DNA of 64,000 bases from Pseudomonas sp. KK4 (GCF_001984065.1 NZ_LYVP01000024.1:1-64000), one strand, 5' to 3'. Positions 1-8,650 are shown, numbered from the stretch's first letter. Notes: a model not told the origin generated them from the letters alone. Numbers and translations: made by a program.

Positions 1-29
1 GCGCAGCAGTCCCCTGCGCTGACGGACAA

Positions 30-90
30 GGGGCCGCTTCGCGGCCCGGCGGGAGCAAGCTCCCTCGCCACAAAAGCCCGCTCCCACAGG
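30..90. repeat. REP cluster at left edge
   Basis: A GC-rich palindrome (GGGCCGCTTCGCGGCCC) is followed by GGGAGCAAGCTCCC and a half element AGCCCGCTCCCACAGG. These are two REP classes side by side, immediately 3' of the pilI stop codon. If pilJ follows pilI on the minus strand, as in other pseudomonads, this cluster separates them; pilJ itself is outside the window. Confidence 0.75.
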
Positions 91-99
91 GGTCCGCGT

Positions 100-648
100 C
101 TATAGCGCGATGTTCATGAACCCCTGAGACGTCGCCAACGCAAACGGGCTGAACACCTGCCAGGTTTGTTCGCGCTGGAACCGGCCGGTGATGAACGCCG
201 CCATCGGGCCATTCAAGGTGTCGCCCGGCTCCAGAGTGTCCTGTGCAAAATGCTGCAGCCCGAACACCTCGTCGACCAACAACCCGGCAAACACTTCCTG
301 ATGCTCGACCACCAGCACCCGCCGCTGCCGACGCGTCGCCGACTGCTCATGACCCGACTCTTTACCAGAAAAACAGCCACCCAGATCCATGATCGGCAAC
401 AGGCGCCCCCGCAGGTTGGCCACACCCTTGACCCACGGCTTGACCCCGGGCACCTGAGTGAAGCGCGGCTCGTGCAGCACTTCGCTGACTTCGCCCATGG
501 GCGCGACGTACCAGTGATCGCCCAGGCGAAAACCGATGCCGCTCCAGTTGTCCTGCCGGGTCGGCTGGGACGGCAGGTCCGCCGCCAGCAGGCGACAGCG
601 CTGGTCGATCTGCAGCAGTAACTCGAAGGCCGTCAGCGACTCGGTCAT
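100..648 (-). CDS. pilI: PilI, CheW-like adaptor of the pilus chemosensory system
   Basis: This 182-residue protein carries one CheW-like domain from about residue 35 to the end (RLGDHWYVAPMGEVSEVL, then GVANLRGRLLPIMDLGG, typical CheW strands). CheW adaptors couple a methyl-accepting receptor (PilJ) to the histidine kinase (ChpA/PilL) in the cytoplasm; in pseudomonads this Chp system controls type IV pili and surface sensing. The ATG at 648 is preferred over an upstream TTG. It lies 10 nt downstream of pilH on the same strand, so pilG-pilH-pilI look like one operon. The identity comes from the CheW fold plus this neighbourhood. Confidence 0.9.
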   Translation of the reverse strand: MTESLTAFELLLQIDQRCRLLAADLPSQPTRQDNWSGIGFRLGDHWYVAPMGEVSEVLHEPRFTQVPGVKPWVKGVANLRGRLLPIMDLGGCFSGKESGHEQSATRRQRRVLVVEHQEVFAGLLVDEVFGLQHFAQDTLEPGDTLNGPMAAFITGRFQREQTWQVFSPFALATSQGFMNIAL

Positions 649-658
649 GAGCAAACGT

Positions 659-1024
659 TCAACCGTTGAGTACGTTGTTCAGGGTCTTGATCAGGGTTTC
701 TTCGTCCACCGGTTTGGTCAGGTAGTCCTTGGCGCCCTGGCGCGTTCCCCAGACCTTGTCGGTTTCCTGATCCTTGGTGGTGATGATGATCACCGGGATG
801 TGACCGGTGTCCGGGTCCTTGGTCAACTGACGGGTCGCCTGGAAGCCGTTGAGGCCGGGCATGACGATGTCCATCAGGACCGCGTCGGGTTTTTCCAGGC
901 GGGCCAGGGCCACGCCGTCCGCGCCGTTTTCGGCTTTCAATACTTCATGACCGTGCTTTTCCAGCATGCCGGTCAGTTTGTACATTTCAGTCGGCGAATC
1001 ATCGACGATCAGGATACGTGCCAT
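659..1024 (-). CDS. pilH: PilH, single-domain response regulator
   Basis: This is a CheY-like receiver of 121 residues with no output domain. The start MARILIVDDSP gives the acidic pocket (Asp-Asp near residues 8-9), the phosphoacceptor Asp lies in VLMDIVMPGLNG, and the conserved Lys lies in YLTKPVDEE. In the pseudomonad Pil-Chp system PilH is one of two CheY-like proteins acting with PilG on pilus extension and retraction. A longer reading with MGKT in front exists, but the ATG at 1024 matches the family start. It sits between pilG and pilI on the minus strand. Confidence 0.93.
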   Translation of the reverse strand: MARILIVDDSPTEMYKLTGMLEKHGHEVLKAENGADGVALARLEKPDAVLMDIVMPGLNGFQATRQLTKDPDTGHIPVIIITTKDQETDKVWGTRQGAKDYLTKPVDEETLIKTLNNVLNG

Positions 1025-1081
1025 GGTCTTCCCCATTCTTGTCGACGCAAGGCCCGTTGGCCGAGCGTCACTGTAGGTGTC

Positions 1082-1486
1082 TTACTGCGGCAAAACGGCG
1101 GCGAAGCCCGGAACATGGGCCTGGATCGCGTTGAGCAGTTCTTCCTTGCTGAAAGGCTTGGTCAAAAATTGATCGGAGCCGACGATGCGGCCCTTGGCCT
1201 TGTCGAACAGCCCGTCCCTGGACGACAGCATAATCACTGGCGTGGACTTGAATGCACTGTTGTTCTTGATCAAGGCGCAGGTCTGATAGCCATCCAGACG
1301 CGGCATCATGATGTCGACAAAGATGATGCCAGGGTGATTGTCGGCAATCTTGGCCAGGGCATCGAAACCGTCGATGGCCGTGATGACCTCACAACCCACG
1401 TTCTTGAGCAGCGTTTCGGCGGTGCGGCGAATCGTCTTCGAATCGTCGATCACCATCACTTTCAAGGCGCTGGAATGCTGATCCAT
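1082..1486 (-). CDS. pilG: PilG, single-domain response regulator
   Basis: A CheY-like receiver of 134 residues beginning MDQHSSALKVMVIDDS. The receiver has the Asp pair in VIDDS, the phosphoacceptor Asp in IIFVDIMMPRLDG and the Lys in FLTKPFSKEE. PilG is the first response regulator of the Pil-Chp pathway and promotes pilus extension and cAMP signalling in P. aeruginosa (known of the family). The ATG at 1486 is chosen over an upstream start that adds ten residues. The gene is the promoter-proximal member of pilGHI, divergent from gshB. Confidence 0.93.
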   Translation of the reverse strand: MDQHSSALKVMVIDDSKTIRRTAETLLKNVGCEVITAIDGFDALAKIADNHPGIIFVDIMMPRLDGYQTCALIKNNSAFKSTPVIMLSSRDGLFDKAKGRIVGSDQFLTKPFSKEELLNAIQAHVPGFAAVLPQ

Positions 1487-1830
1487 AAATGCTCTACCGT
1501 CGCCTTTGCGAATCAATTTGTCCGTTTGCCGCTAAATGACGGCTCGAAACCCTTGATACTCAAGGGCCATTACCACTTGGCAGCCTTTTTAGCACAGTCT
1601 CCAATACCAATCTATCGGCCGACCTTCGCGGTGGTTTTTCCTTGACCGGGAACACACTCGGCGCCACTCTGACGCCACTTTTCACGCTGATCTTTTGCAG
1701 GAGCGAGCACGCTCGCGATGGTCGTCAACGATGACGCGGTCTGGCTGGAAAAGCGCGGTGTCCTGAGGTACATCGCGAGCAAGCTCGCTCCTGCAGGTCC
1801 ACCTTACCCCCCATTTTCGAGGAAACACCC
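1487..1830. other. pilG-gshB divergent intergenic region
   Basis: This 344-nt gap between the divergent pilG and gshB genes must hold both promoters, but I see no clear sigma-70 boxes. Its right third is a class II REPIN at 1696-1795. A purine-rich GAGGAAA ribosome-binding site lies just before the gshB ATG. No ORF here looks real. Confidence 0.6.
1696..1795. repeat. REPIN, class II (GTAGGAGCGAGC type)
   Basis: Two inverted REPs, TGCAGGAGCGAGCACGCTCG and its mirror ending in GCTCGCTCCTGCA, flank a spacer beginning GATGGTCGTCAACGATGACG. The same spacer motif recurs in the REPINs near 41.2, 41.9 and 43.2 kb, so the whole doublet behaves as one mobile unit. Confidence 0.85.
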
Positions 1831-2790
1831 ATGAGCGTTCGCGTCGGGATTGTCATGGACCCTATCGCCAGCATCTCCTATAAAAAGGATAGCTCGCTGG
1901 CCATGCTGCTGGCTGCGCAGAAGCGCGGCTGGGAACTGTTCTATATGGAGCAGCGCGACCTCTACCAGGGCGAAGGCCAGGCCCGGGCGCGGATGCGTCC
2001 GCTGAAGGTATTCGCCAACCCGGAAAAATGGTTCGAGCTCGAAGCCGAGCAGGATGCACCGCTCAGCGACCTGGACGTGATCCTGATGCGCAAGGATCCT
2101 CCGTTCGACATGGAGTTCGTGTACTCCACCTATCTGCTGGAACAGGCCGAAAGCGCCGGGGTGTTGGTGGTCAACAAACCGCAGAGCCTGCGCGACTGCA
2201 ACGAAAAGCTGTTCGCCACGCTGTTCCCGCAGTGCACGCCGCCGACCGTGGTCAGCCGTCGCGCCGATGTGCTGCGTGAATTCGCCGCCAAGCACGGCGA
2301 CGTGATCCTCAAGCCGTTGGATGGCATGGGCGGCACCTCGATCTTCCGTCATCGCGCGGGTGATCCGAACCTGTCGGTGATCCTGGAAACCCTGACCGCC
2401 CTCGGCGCCCAGCAGATCATGGGCCAGGCCTACCTGCCGGCGATCAAGGATGGCGACAAACGCATCCTGATGATCGACGGCGAGCCGGTGGACTACTGCC
2501 TGGCGCGCATCCCTGCCGCTGGCGAGACTCGTGGCAACCTGGCCGCCGGTGGCCGTGGCGAAGCCCGTCCGCTGACCGACAAGGACCGCTGGATCGCCGC
2601 ACAAGTCGGCCCGACCCTGCGGGAAAAAGGCCTGTTGTTCGTGGGCCTGGACGTGATTGGCGAGCACCTGACCGAAATCAACGTCACCAGCCCGACCTGC
2701 ATCCGCGAAATCGACAATGCCTTCGGCACCGACATCGGCGGCATGCTGATGGAGGCGATCGAAAAGAAGCTGCAGGCTCGAAGCGCCTGA
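1831..2790 (+). CDS. gshB: Glutathione synthetase
   Basis: A 319-residue ATP-grasp ligase that joins gamma-glutamylcysteine and glycine to make glutathione in the cytoplasm. The N-terminus MSVRVGIVMDPIASISYKKD is the family signature. ATP-grasp landmarks are DVILKPLDGMGGTSIFR near residues 155-172 and the terminal EINVTSPTCIREID with metal-ligand residues. The length matches the family (about 315). GAGGAAA lies 8-9 nt before the ATG. It precedes tonB, separated by a strong hairpin, so the two are probably separate transcripts. Confidence 0.97.
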   Translation: MSVRVGIVMDPIASISYKKDSSLAMLLAAQKRGWELFYMEQRDLYQGEGQARARMRPLKVFANPEKWFELEAEQDAPLSDLDVILMRKDPPFDMEFVYSTYLLEQAESAGVLVVNKPQSLRDCNEKLFATLFPQCTPPTVVSRRADVLREFAAKHGDVILKPLDGMGGTSIFRHRAGDPNLSVILETLTALGAQQIMGQAYLPAIKDGDKRILMIDGEPVDYCLARIPAAGETRGNLAAGGRGEARPLTDKDRWIAAQVGPTLREKGLLFVGLDVIGEHLTEINVTSPTCIREIDNAFGTDIGGMLMEAIEKKLQARSA

Positions 2791-2819
2791 GGCACAGCTT
2801 GTCGCCTACCGCTTGAAGC

Positions 2820-2850
2820 TTGAAGCTAAAAACCAACATTGCGTTATCAT
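2820..2850 (+). promoter_or_regulatory. Candidate tonB promoter inside a terminator hairpin
   Basis: TTGAAG (2820-2825) and TATCAT (2845-2850) are separated by 19 nt. The -10 box falls at the left-arm/loop boundary of the gshB terminator hairpin. A transcript starting near 2857 would omit the left arm and so escape termination. This is inference from spacing only. Confidence 0.35.
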
Positions 2851-2885
2851 GCCGAGCCCTTGAAAACGCGATGTTGGTTTTTTTG
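2828..2885 (+). terminator. Rho-independent terminator of gshB
   Basis: The left arm AAAAACCAACATTGCGTT and the right arm AACGCGATGTTGGTTTTT pair along about 18 positions with one U-G, and are followed by a run of T. The T tract ends three bases before the tonB ATG at 2888. Confidence 0.85.
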
Positions 2886-2887
2886 CC

Positions 2888-3787
2888 ATGACCCTCCCGT
2901 CCGATCTGCCTGCCGAACTCGCCCACCGTGGCGTGCGCCCGGCCGATCGCCTCGGTTTTACCCTGTTTCTGGCGGCGCTGGTGCATCTGGCGCTGCTGCT
3001 GGGCGTCGGTTTCACGATGGTCGAGCCCAAGCAGATCAGCAAAACCCTGGAAATCACCCTCGCCACCTTCAAAAGCGAAAAGAAGCCGGCCAAGGCGGAT
3101 TTTCTGGCGCAGGAAAACCAGGAAGGCAGCGGCACTCTGGATAAAAAGGCCATCCCCAAGACCACCGAAGTCGCGCCTTTCCAGGACAACAAGGTGCAGA
3201 AAGTCACCCCGCCACCGGCCGCCAAGCCGGAAGTCCAGGAAGCGGCGCCCAAGGCCGCGGTGACCACGGTTGCGCCGAAGCCGAAAAAAGCCCCCACCAA
3301 AACCGAAGAGCCCAAGCCAGCCACCAAGGCTGCGGTGGCGGCGCCGACCTTCGACACAGAGCAGCTGTCCAGCGACATCGCCAGCCTCGAAGCGGAACTG
3401 GCCAATGAACAGCAGCTGTACGCCAAACGCCCGCGCATCCACCGCCTGAGCGCCGCCTCGACCATGAAGGACAAAGGCGCCTGGTACAAGGACGAATGGC
3501 GCAAGAAGGTCGAGCGCATCGGCAACCTCAATTACCCCGACGAAGCCCGGCGCAAACAGATCTACGGCAACCTGCGGCTGATGGTCTCGATCAACCGCGA
3601 CGGTTCGCTGTATGAGGTGCTGGTGCTGGAGTCGTCCGGGCAACCGCTGCTGGACCAGGCCGCCCAGCGCATCGTGCGCCTGGCGGCGCCGTTTGCACCG
3701 TTTACCGGGGATTTGTCGGACATCGACAGGCTGGAAATCATCCGTACCTGGAAGTTTGCCCGTGGGGATCGTCTTTCCAGTAACTGA
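2888..3787 (+). CDS. TonB-like energy transducer
   Basis: This 299-residue protein has the TonB layout: a short cytoplasmic N-terminus, one membrane segment (about residues 24-44, FTLFLAALVHLALLLGVGF), a Lys/Pro/Ala-rich periplasmic spacer (about 55-150), and a C-terminal TonB domain (about 205-297: YPDEARRKQIYGNLRLMVSI, then IIRTWKFAR). TonB proteins pass proton-motive force from ExbB/ExbD to outer-membrane receptors; no exbBD are nearby, so its partner is unknown. The ATG lies only three bases after the terminator T tract with no visible Shine-Dalgarno, suggesting a leaderless or weakly initiated mRNA. I leave the symbol empty because several tonB paralogues exist in pseudomonads. Confidence 0.88.
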   Translation: MTLPSDLPAELAHRGVRPADRLGFTLFLAALVHLALLLGVGFTMVEPKQISKTLEITLATFKSEKKPAKADFLAQENQEGSGTLDKKAIPKTTEVAPFQDNKVQKVTPPPAAKPEVQEAAPKAAVTTVAPKPKKAPTKTEEPKPATKAAVAAPTFDTEQLSSDIASLEAELANEQQLYAKRPRIHRLSAASTMKDKGAWYKDEWRKKVERIGNLNYPDEARRKQIYGNLRLMVSINRDGSLYEVLVLESSGQPLLDQAAQRIVRLAAPFAPFTGDLSDIDRLEIIRTWKFARGDRLSSN

Positions 3788-3803
3788 TCCCCCACAAATC
3801 CCC

Positions 3804-3893
3804 TGTGGGAGCGGGCTTGCTCGCGAAAGCGGCGTGTCATTGAGCACTGATACTGACTGACACACCGTTTTCGCGAGCAAGCCCGCTCCCACA
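3804..3893. repeat. REPIN, class I (GTGGGAGCGGGC type)
   Basis: TGTGGGAGCGGGCTTGCTCG and its inverted copy flank a spacer containing GGCGTGTCATTGAG and TGACTGACACACC, so the inner flanks (GTGTCA/TGACAC) also pair. It lies between tonB and algH. Confidence 0.88.
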
Positions 3894-3968
3894 TTCGATC
3901 GGTGACCACGGCCAAATTGCGGCATCCCCAGCTTGTCAGTTCGCCCCTCCAACGCCACACTAGCGCAC

Positions 3969-4541
3969 ATGAAAAACGTCAGCCCCAGCTACCTCAAGCA
4001 TCACTTCCTGATCGCCATGCCGCACATGGTCGACCCGAACTTTGCGCACACCTTGACCTACATCGTCGAGCACACGGCCAATGGTGCCATGGGGCTGGTG
4101 GTCAACCGTCCGCAGGACCTGAACCTGGCCGATATCCTCGAGCAATTGCGACCGGATATCGAACCGCCAGCGCTCTGCCAGCATGTACCGATCTTCATCG
4201 GCGGCCCCGTTCAGACCGATCGCGGTTTTGTCCTGCACCCCTCGGGGCAAAGCTATCAGGCGACCGTTGATCTGGAAGGCGAGCTCTCGCTGTCGACCTC
4301 CCAGGACGTACTGTTCGCCATCGCCGATGGCGTCGGCCCGTCCAAAAGCGTGATCGCCCTCGGCTACGCCGGTTGGGAAGCCGGGCAACTGGAAGCGGAG
4401 CTGTCGCAGAACGCCTGGCTGACCTGCCCGTTCGACGCCGACATCCTGTTCAACACCAGCAGCGAGCTGCGCCTGGAAGCGGCGGCCAAGCACCTGGGCG
4501 TCAACCTCAGCCTGCTCACCAGCCAGGCGGGGCACGCCTGA
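3969..4541 (+). CDS. algH: AlgH / YqgE family protein
   Basis: A 190-residue member of the UPF0301/YqgE family, called AlgH in P. aeruginosa from an alginate-regulation study; its biochemical role is unsettled. Family landmarks are LKHHFLIAMPHMVDPNF at the N-terminus, GAMGLVVNRP near residue 40, FIGGPVQTDRGFVLH and GYAGWEAGQLE. The start at 3969 (MKNVSPSY) is chosen over a longer reading adding 12 unconserved residues. It overlaps ruvX by one base, in the usual conserved algH-ruvX-pyr order. Confidence 0.93.
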   Translation: MKNVSPSYLKHHFLIAMPHMVDPNFAHTLTYIVEHTANGAMGLVVNRPQDLNLADILEQLRPDIEPPALCQHVPIFIGGPVQTDRGFVLHPSGQSYQATVDLEGELSLSTSQDVLFAIADGVGPSKSVIALGYAGWEAGQLEAELSQNAWLTCPFDADILFNTSSELRLEAAAKHLGVNLSLLTSQAGHA

Positions 4542-4978
4542 TGGCCCTGCGGCTGATCCTCGGTTTTGACTACGGCACCAAACAGATCGGCGTAGCGGTC
4601 GGCCAGGTGATTACCGGCCAGGCTCGCGAGCTGTGCACCCTCAAGGCGCAGAACGGCATTCCCGACTGGAATCAGGTCGAGGCCCTTATCAAAGAGTGGA
4701 AGCCCGACGCCGTGGTGGTCGGCCTGCCGCTGAACATGGACGGCACGCCCAGTGACATGTGCATCCGCGCGGAAAAATTCGCCCGCCGCCTCAACGGCCG
4801 TTTCAACCTGCCCTTCTATACCCACGATGAACGCCTGACCACCTTCGAAGCCAAAGGCGAACGCCTGGCCCGTGGCGGGCAGAAAGGCAGTTACCGCGAC
4901 AACCCGGTCGACGCCATCGCCGCCGCCCTGCTGCTGCAAGGCTGGCTCGACGAAAATGGCGCGCTGTTCGACACCTGA
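4541..4978 (+). CDS. ruvX: RuvX/YqgF putative Holliday junction resolvase
   Basis: A 145-residue RNase H-fold protein. It opens with LILGFDYGTKQIGVAVG, containing the first catalytic Asp, has the second acidic strand at DAVVVGLPLNMDGTPSD, and ends with PVDAIAAALLLQGWL (third Asp). Family members are linked to Holliday-junction or RNA processing (16S rRNA 5' end maturation in E. coli). The start overlaps the algH stop (TGATG), implying translational coupling. A terminator follows the gene, ending the algH-ruvX unit before pyrR. Confidence 0.94.
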   Translation: MALRLILGFDYGTKQIGVAVGQVITGQARELCTLKAQNGIPDWNQVEALIKEWKPDAVVVGLPLNMDGTPSDMCIRAEKFARRLNGRFNLPFYTHDERLTTFEAKGERLARGGQKGSYRDNPVDAIAAALLLQGWLDENGALFDT

Positions 4979-4990
4979 TGCATTAACCCG

Positions 4991-5016
4991 GAAGAGCCGC
5001 CTAGCGGCTCTTTTAG
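4991..5016 (+). terminator. Terminator after ruvX
   Basis: AGAGCCGC and GCGGCTCT form a perfect 8-bp stem with a short CTA loop, followed by TTTTA. It separates ruvX from the pyrRBC' operon. Confidence 0.88.
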
Positions 5017-5071
5017 TGATAACCCGAGCCACCTCAAGCACCAGCGGTCTCGGGCCCAAGAAGGAGCAACC

Positions 5072-5575
5072 ATGAGCCTGCCCAATCCCGCCGAACTGAT
5101 CAGCCAGATGGCGATCCGTCTCAAGGCACACCTGGAACACCGTGGCATCAGCGACGCGCGCTACATCGGTATCCGTACCGGCGGCGTCTGGGTTGCCCAG
5201 GCCTTGCTCAAAGAGCTGGGCAGCGATGAACCCCTCGGCACGCTCGACGTTTCCTTTTATCGCGACGACTTCAGCCAGAACGGTCTGCACCCGCAAGTGC
5301 GCCCATCGGCCCTGCCGTTCGAGATCGAAGGCCAGCACCTGGTGTTGATCGATGACGTGTTGATGAGCGGCCGGACCATCCGCGCCGCCATGAACGAGCT
5401 CTTCGACTACGGCCGGCCAGCCAGCGTGACCCTGGTGTGCCTGCTGGACCTGGACGCCGGCGAACTGCCGATCCGTCCGAACGTGGTCGGCGCAACCCTG
5501 TCCCTGGCCGCCCACGAACGGGTGAAGCTGTCCGGCCCGGAGCTGGCGCTGGAAGTGCAAGACCTCGCCCTTTAA
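5072..5575 (+). CDS. pyrR: PyrR, uracil phosphoribosyltransferase / pyr regulator homologue
   Basis: A 167-residue type I phosphoribosyltransferase. The PRPP-binding loop is [18 protein letters not shown] (about residues 89-106), with [12 protein letters not shown] forming the pyrophosphate loop. In Bacillus PyrR binds pyr mRNA; in pseudomonads it is reported as a regulator of the pyr genes, and UPRTase activity varies. It is the first gene of pyrR-pyrB-pyrC', with AAGGAG well placed before the ATG. I see no obvious PyrR-type anti-antiterminator in the 93-nt gap upstream, which is occupied mainly by the ruvX terminator. Confidence 0.93.
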   Translation: MSLPNPAELISQMAIRLKAHLEHRGISDARYIGIRTGGVWVAQALLKELGSDEPLGTLDVSFYRDDFSQNGLHPQVRPSALPFEIEGQHLVLIDDVLMSGRTIRAAMNELFDYGRPASVTLVCLLDLDAGELPIRPNVVGATLSLAAHERVKLSGPELALEVQDLAL

Positions 5576-5603
5576 TTCGCCCTTATTGAGAGTCCCCCTC
5601 GCG

Positions 5604-6608
5604 ATGACGCCTCTAGAAACCAAGCGCCCGCTGCAGCTCAATGACCAGGGCCAGCTGCGCCACTTCCTCTCCCTCGACGGTTTGCGCCGCGAGCTGTTGA
5701 CGGAAATCCTCGACACCGCCGACTCCTTCCTTGAAGTTGGCGCCCGGGCGGTGAAGAAGGTCCCGTTGCTGCGCGGCAAGACCGTGTGCAACGTGTTCTT
5801 CGAGAACTCCACCCGCACCCGCACCACCTTCGAACTGGCGGCCCAACGCCTGTCGGCGGACGTGATTACCCTGAACGTGTCGACATCGTCGGCGAGCAAG
5901 GGGGAAACCCTGCTCGATACGCTGCGCAACCTCGAAGCCATGGCTGCCGACATGTTCGTCGTGCGCCACGGTGACTCGGGCGCTGCACACTTCATCGCCG
6001 AACACGTGTGCCCGCAGGTGGCGATCATCAACGGCGGCGACGGCCGTCACGCCCACCCGACCCAGGGCATGCTCGACATGCTGACCATCCGTCGGCACAA
6101 GGGCGGCTTCGAAAACCTGTCGGTGGCCATCGTCGGCGACATCCTGCACTCGCGGGTGGCGCGCTCGAACATGCTGGCGCTCAAAACCCTGGGTTGCCCG
6201 GACATCCGCGTGATCGCGCCGAAAACCTTGCTGCCGATCGGCATCGAGCAATACGGCGTGAAGGTCTACACCGACATGACCGAAGGCCTGAAAGACGTCG
6301 ACGTGGTGATCATGCTGCGCCTGCAGCGTGAGCGCATGACCGGCGGCCTGTTGCCCAGTGAAGGCGAGTTCTACCGCCTGTTCGGCCTGACCACCGCGCG
6401 CCTGGCCGGCGCCAAACCGGACTGCATCGTCATGCACCCGGGGCCGATCAACCGCGGCGTGGAGATCGAGTCGGCAGTGGCCGACGGTCCGCACTCGGTG
6501 ATTCTCAATCAGGTGACCTACGGCATCGCGATTCGTATGGCGGTGTTGTCCATGGCCATGAGCGGGCAGACTGCGCAGCGCCAATTCGAGCAGGAGAACG
6601 TGCAGTGA
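5604..6608 (+). CDS. pyrB: Aspartate carbamoyltransferase catalytic chain
   Basis: A 334-residue enzyme that condenses carbamoyl phosphate and aspartate in pyrimidine synthesis. The carbamoyl-phosphate loop [15 protein letters not shown] (near residues 70-84) is intact, followed by [10 protein letters not shown] and [11 protein letters not shown]. It has the N-terminal extension typical of pseudomonad PyrB, which assembles with an inactive dihydroorotase rather than with PyrI. The ATG at 5604 is used; a TTG further upstream is possible. It overlaps the next gene by 4 nt (ATGA-type junction). Confidence 0.96.
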   Translation: MTPLETKRPLQLNDQGQLRHFLSLDGLRRELLTEILDTADSFLEVGARAVKKVPLLRGKTVCNVFFENSTRTRTTFELAAQRLSADVITLNVSTSSASKGETLLDTLRNLEAMAADMFVVRHGDSGAAHFIAEHVCPQVAIINGGDGRHAHPTQGMLDMLTIRRHKGGFENLSVAIVGDILHSRVARSNMLALKTLGCPDIRVIAPKTLLPIGIEQYGVKVYTDMTEGLKDVDVVIMLRLQRERMTGGLLPSEGEFYRLFGLTTARLAGAKPDCIVMHPGPINRGVEIESAVADGPHSVILNQVTYGIAIRMAVLSMAMSGQTAQRQFEQENVQ

Positions 6609-7876
6609 AGCTCAGCATTCTTGGCGCCCGCGTCATCGATCCGGCCAGCGGCCTGGATCAAGTTACCGACATCCACATCGAAGCCTGCAAGATCGTCGCC
6701 TTTGGCGCTGCACCTGCCGGTTTTGTCGCGGTCGACACCATCGACGCCAAAGGCCTGGTGGCCGCCCCTGGCCTGGTCGACCTCAACGTCGCCCTGCGCG
6801 AGCCCGGCTACAGCCGCAAGGGGTCGATCGTCAGCGAAACCCGCGCCGCCGCCGCCGGTGGCGTGACCAGCCTGTGCTGCCCGCCGAAGACCAAACCTGT
6901 ACTGGACACCTCGGCCGTGGCCGAACTGATCCTCGACCGCGCCCGCGAGGCCGGCAACACCAAGGTGTTCCCGATCGGCGCGTTGAGCAAAGGCCTGGAC
7001 GGCGAACAACTGGCCGAACTGGTCGCCCTGCGCGATGCCGGTTGCGTGGCGTTCGGCAACGGCCTGGAGAGTTTCCGCAACACCCGTACCCTGTGCCGGG
7101 CACTGGAATACGCGGCAACGTTCGACCTGACGGTGATTTTCAACTCCCAGGATCACGACCTCGCTGAAGGCGGCCTGGCCCATGAAGGCGCGACCGCGAG
7201 CTTCCTCGGCTTGCCGGGCATTCCGGAAACCGCCGAAACCGTGGCCCTGGCCCGGGATCTGCTGCTGGTCGAGCAAACCGGCGTGCGCGCTCACTTCAGC
7301 CAGCTCACCAGCGCTCGCGGCGTGGCCCTGATCGCCCAGGCCCAGGCCCGTGGCTTGAAGGTCACGGCGGATGTTGCGCTGTATCAGCTGATTCTTACCG
7401 ACGAAGCGCTGATCGATTTCAGCAGCCTCTATCACGTGCAGCCGCCGCTGCGCACCCGCGCCGACCGCGACGGTCTGCGTGAAGCGGTGAAATCCGGGGT
7501 GGTCTCGGCCATTTCCAGCCATCACCAACCCCACGAACGGGATGCCAAGCTGGCACCGTTCGGGGCTACCGAACCGGGTATCAGCAGCGTAGAGCTGTTG
7601 CTGCCGCTGGCGATGACCCTGGTAGAGGATGGCTTGCTGGACTTGCCGACGCTGCTGGCGCGCCTTGGTGCCGGCCCTGCGCAGGCCTTGCGCCTGCCGG
7701 CGGGGAAACTGGCGGTAGGTGGTGCGGCGGATATCGTGCTGTTCGACCCGGCGGCCTCCACCGTGGCCGGCGAAACCTGGCTGTCCAAGGGCGAAAACTG
7801 CCCGTTCATTGGCCACAGCCTGCCGGGCGGGGTGCGCTACACCCTGGTGGATGGTCGGATCAGTCACCAGGCCTAA
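6605..7876 (+). CDS. pyrC': Dihydroorotase-like non-catalytic subunit of ATCase (PyrC'/PyrX)
   Basis: A 423-residue amidohydrolase-fold protein similar to dihydroorotase over its whole length. The zinc motif expected as DxHxH reads DLNVAL, and the later metal-Asp motif (DHAPH in active enzymes) reads SHHQPH, so two metal-binding sites are lost. In Pseudomonas this protein is known to be inactive but needed to form the dodecameric ATCase holoenzyme with PyrB. The 4-nt overlap with pyrB fits stoichiometric co-translation. An active PyrC must be encoded elsewhere. Confidence 0.94.
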   Translation: MKLSILGARVIDPASGLDQVTDIHIEACKIVAFGAAPAGFVAVDTIDAKGLVAAPGLVDLNVALREPGYSRKGSIVSETRAAAAGGVTSLCCPPKTKPVLDTSAVAELILDRAREAGNTKVFPIGALSKGLDGEQLAELVALRDAGCVAFGNGLESFRNTRTLCRALEYAATFDLTVIFNSQDHDLAEGGLAHEGATASFLGLPGIPETAETVALARDLLLVEQTGVRAHFSQLTSARGVALIAQAQARGLKVTADVALYQLILTDEALIDFSSLYHVQPPLRTRADRDGLREAVKSGVVSAISSHHQPHERDAKLAPFGATEPGISSVELLLPLAMTLVEDGLLDLPTLLARLGAGPAQALRLPAGKLAVGGAADIVLFDPAASTVAGETWLSKGENCPFIGHSLPGGVRYTLVDGRISHQA

Positions 7877-7891
7877 GACCGCAGCACCCCA

Positions 7892-7967
7892 ATCGCTGGC
7901 AGGGCCAGCTCCCACACCGGATCTGTGAACACACGCATCCCCTGTGGGAGCTGGCCTGCCAGCGATG
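7892..7967. repeat. REPIN, divergent variant (GGGAGCTGGCCTGCCAGC)
   Basis: ATCGCTGGCAGGGCCAGCTCCCACA and its inverse GTGGGAGCTGGCCTGCCAGC face each other across a 25-nt spacer, between the convergent pyrC' and TM2 genes. The core is CTGGC where class I has CGGGC. Confidence 0.85.
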
Positions 7968-7969
7968 TC

Positions 7970-8401
7970 TTACTGAAAGGCAGCACGACTTTGCGCGTTA
8001 CGCAGCGACACTTGGCTATTGAGCGTCCAGAAGTCATACAACACCCCCACGAAGAACAACCCGCCCGTCAACAGATAGATCAGCCCGCTGATCCATTTGC
8101 TCTGATACATCCGGTGCACGCCGAACACCCCCAGAAACGTCAGCAGGATCCACGCCACGTTGTATTCGATGGGCCCTGCCGTAAACCGCAGGTCCGCCTC
8201 CCGGTCCATGGCCGGTATCAGGAACAGGTCGATCAGCCAGCCAATGCCCAGCAAACCGAAGGTGAAGAACCAGATCGTCCCGGTTACCGGCTTGCCGTAA
8301 TAGAAGCGGTGAGCCCCGGTGAAACCGAAAATCCACAGCAGATAACCGATCACTTTGCTGTGGGTGTCTTGCTGCGCAACAGGTTGCTGATAGGGGTTCA
8401 T
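7970..8401 (-). CDS. TM2 domain membrane protein
   Basis: A 143-residue protein with a short polar N-terminus (MNPYQQPVAQQD) and then TM2-type hairpins: SKVIGYLLWIFGFTGAHRFYYG with the family's GxHRFY motif, and a second copy, ILLTFLGVFGVHRMYQSKW. Four hydrophobic segments are expected. The function of bacterial TM2 proteins is not established. The start MNPY is favoured over a reading four residues longer. The gene is convergent with pyrC' and divergent from the NlpC/P60 gene. Confidence 0.85.
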   Translation of the reverse strand: MNPYQQPVAQQDTHSKVIGYLLWIFGFTGAHRFYYGKPVTGTIWFFTFGLLGIGWLIDLFLIPAMDREADLRFTAGPIEYNVAWILLTFLGVFGVHRMYQSKWISGLIYLLTGGLFFVGVLYDFWTLNSQVSLRNAQSRAAFQ

Positions 8402-8613
8402 GAATGGCCTCAATACGCGCGATAGATAAATATTCTTTGAATCTTTGTGACTTTTTTACGACGAGCCGACGTATGGCACAGGTAAGCTCGTATTCCGCCA
8501 AACCCTTGCAGCACCTGACTTCTGTCCGACAATTGCGGCCATTTGCCGCTTGTTTGGTTCCGTTAGAACCAATTCGAATCGACCAACGGCCGAGAGAAGC
8601 GAAAAAAAGCTGT

Positions 8614-8619
8614 TATAAA
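8614..8619 (+). promoter_or_regulatory. Candidate -10 box of the NlpC/P60 gene
   Basis: TATAAA lies 31 nt before the ATG in an AT-rich stretch of an otherwise GC-rich region. No good -35 is seen at the expected distance, so this is only a candidate. The rest of the 249-nt divergent gap (8402-8650) shows nothing else I recognise. Confidence 0.35.
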
Positions 8620-8650
8620 GTTTCGCGCTAACCCATACGAGCCTTGCCTA

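Noticed and set aside
4541..4978. Longer ruvX start inside algH
   Set aside because: The upstream 56 codons are out-of-frame algH sequence; the overlapping TGATG junction gives the standard RuvX N-terminus.
5000..5071. PyrR-binding attenuator before pyrR
   Set aside because: After the ruvX terminator only about 55 nt remain, with no second terminator/antiterminator pair.
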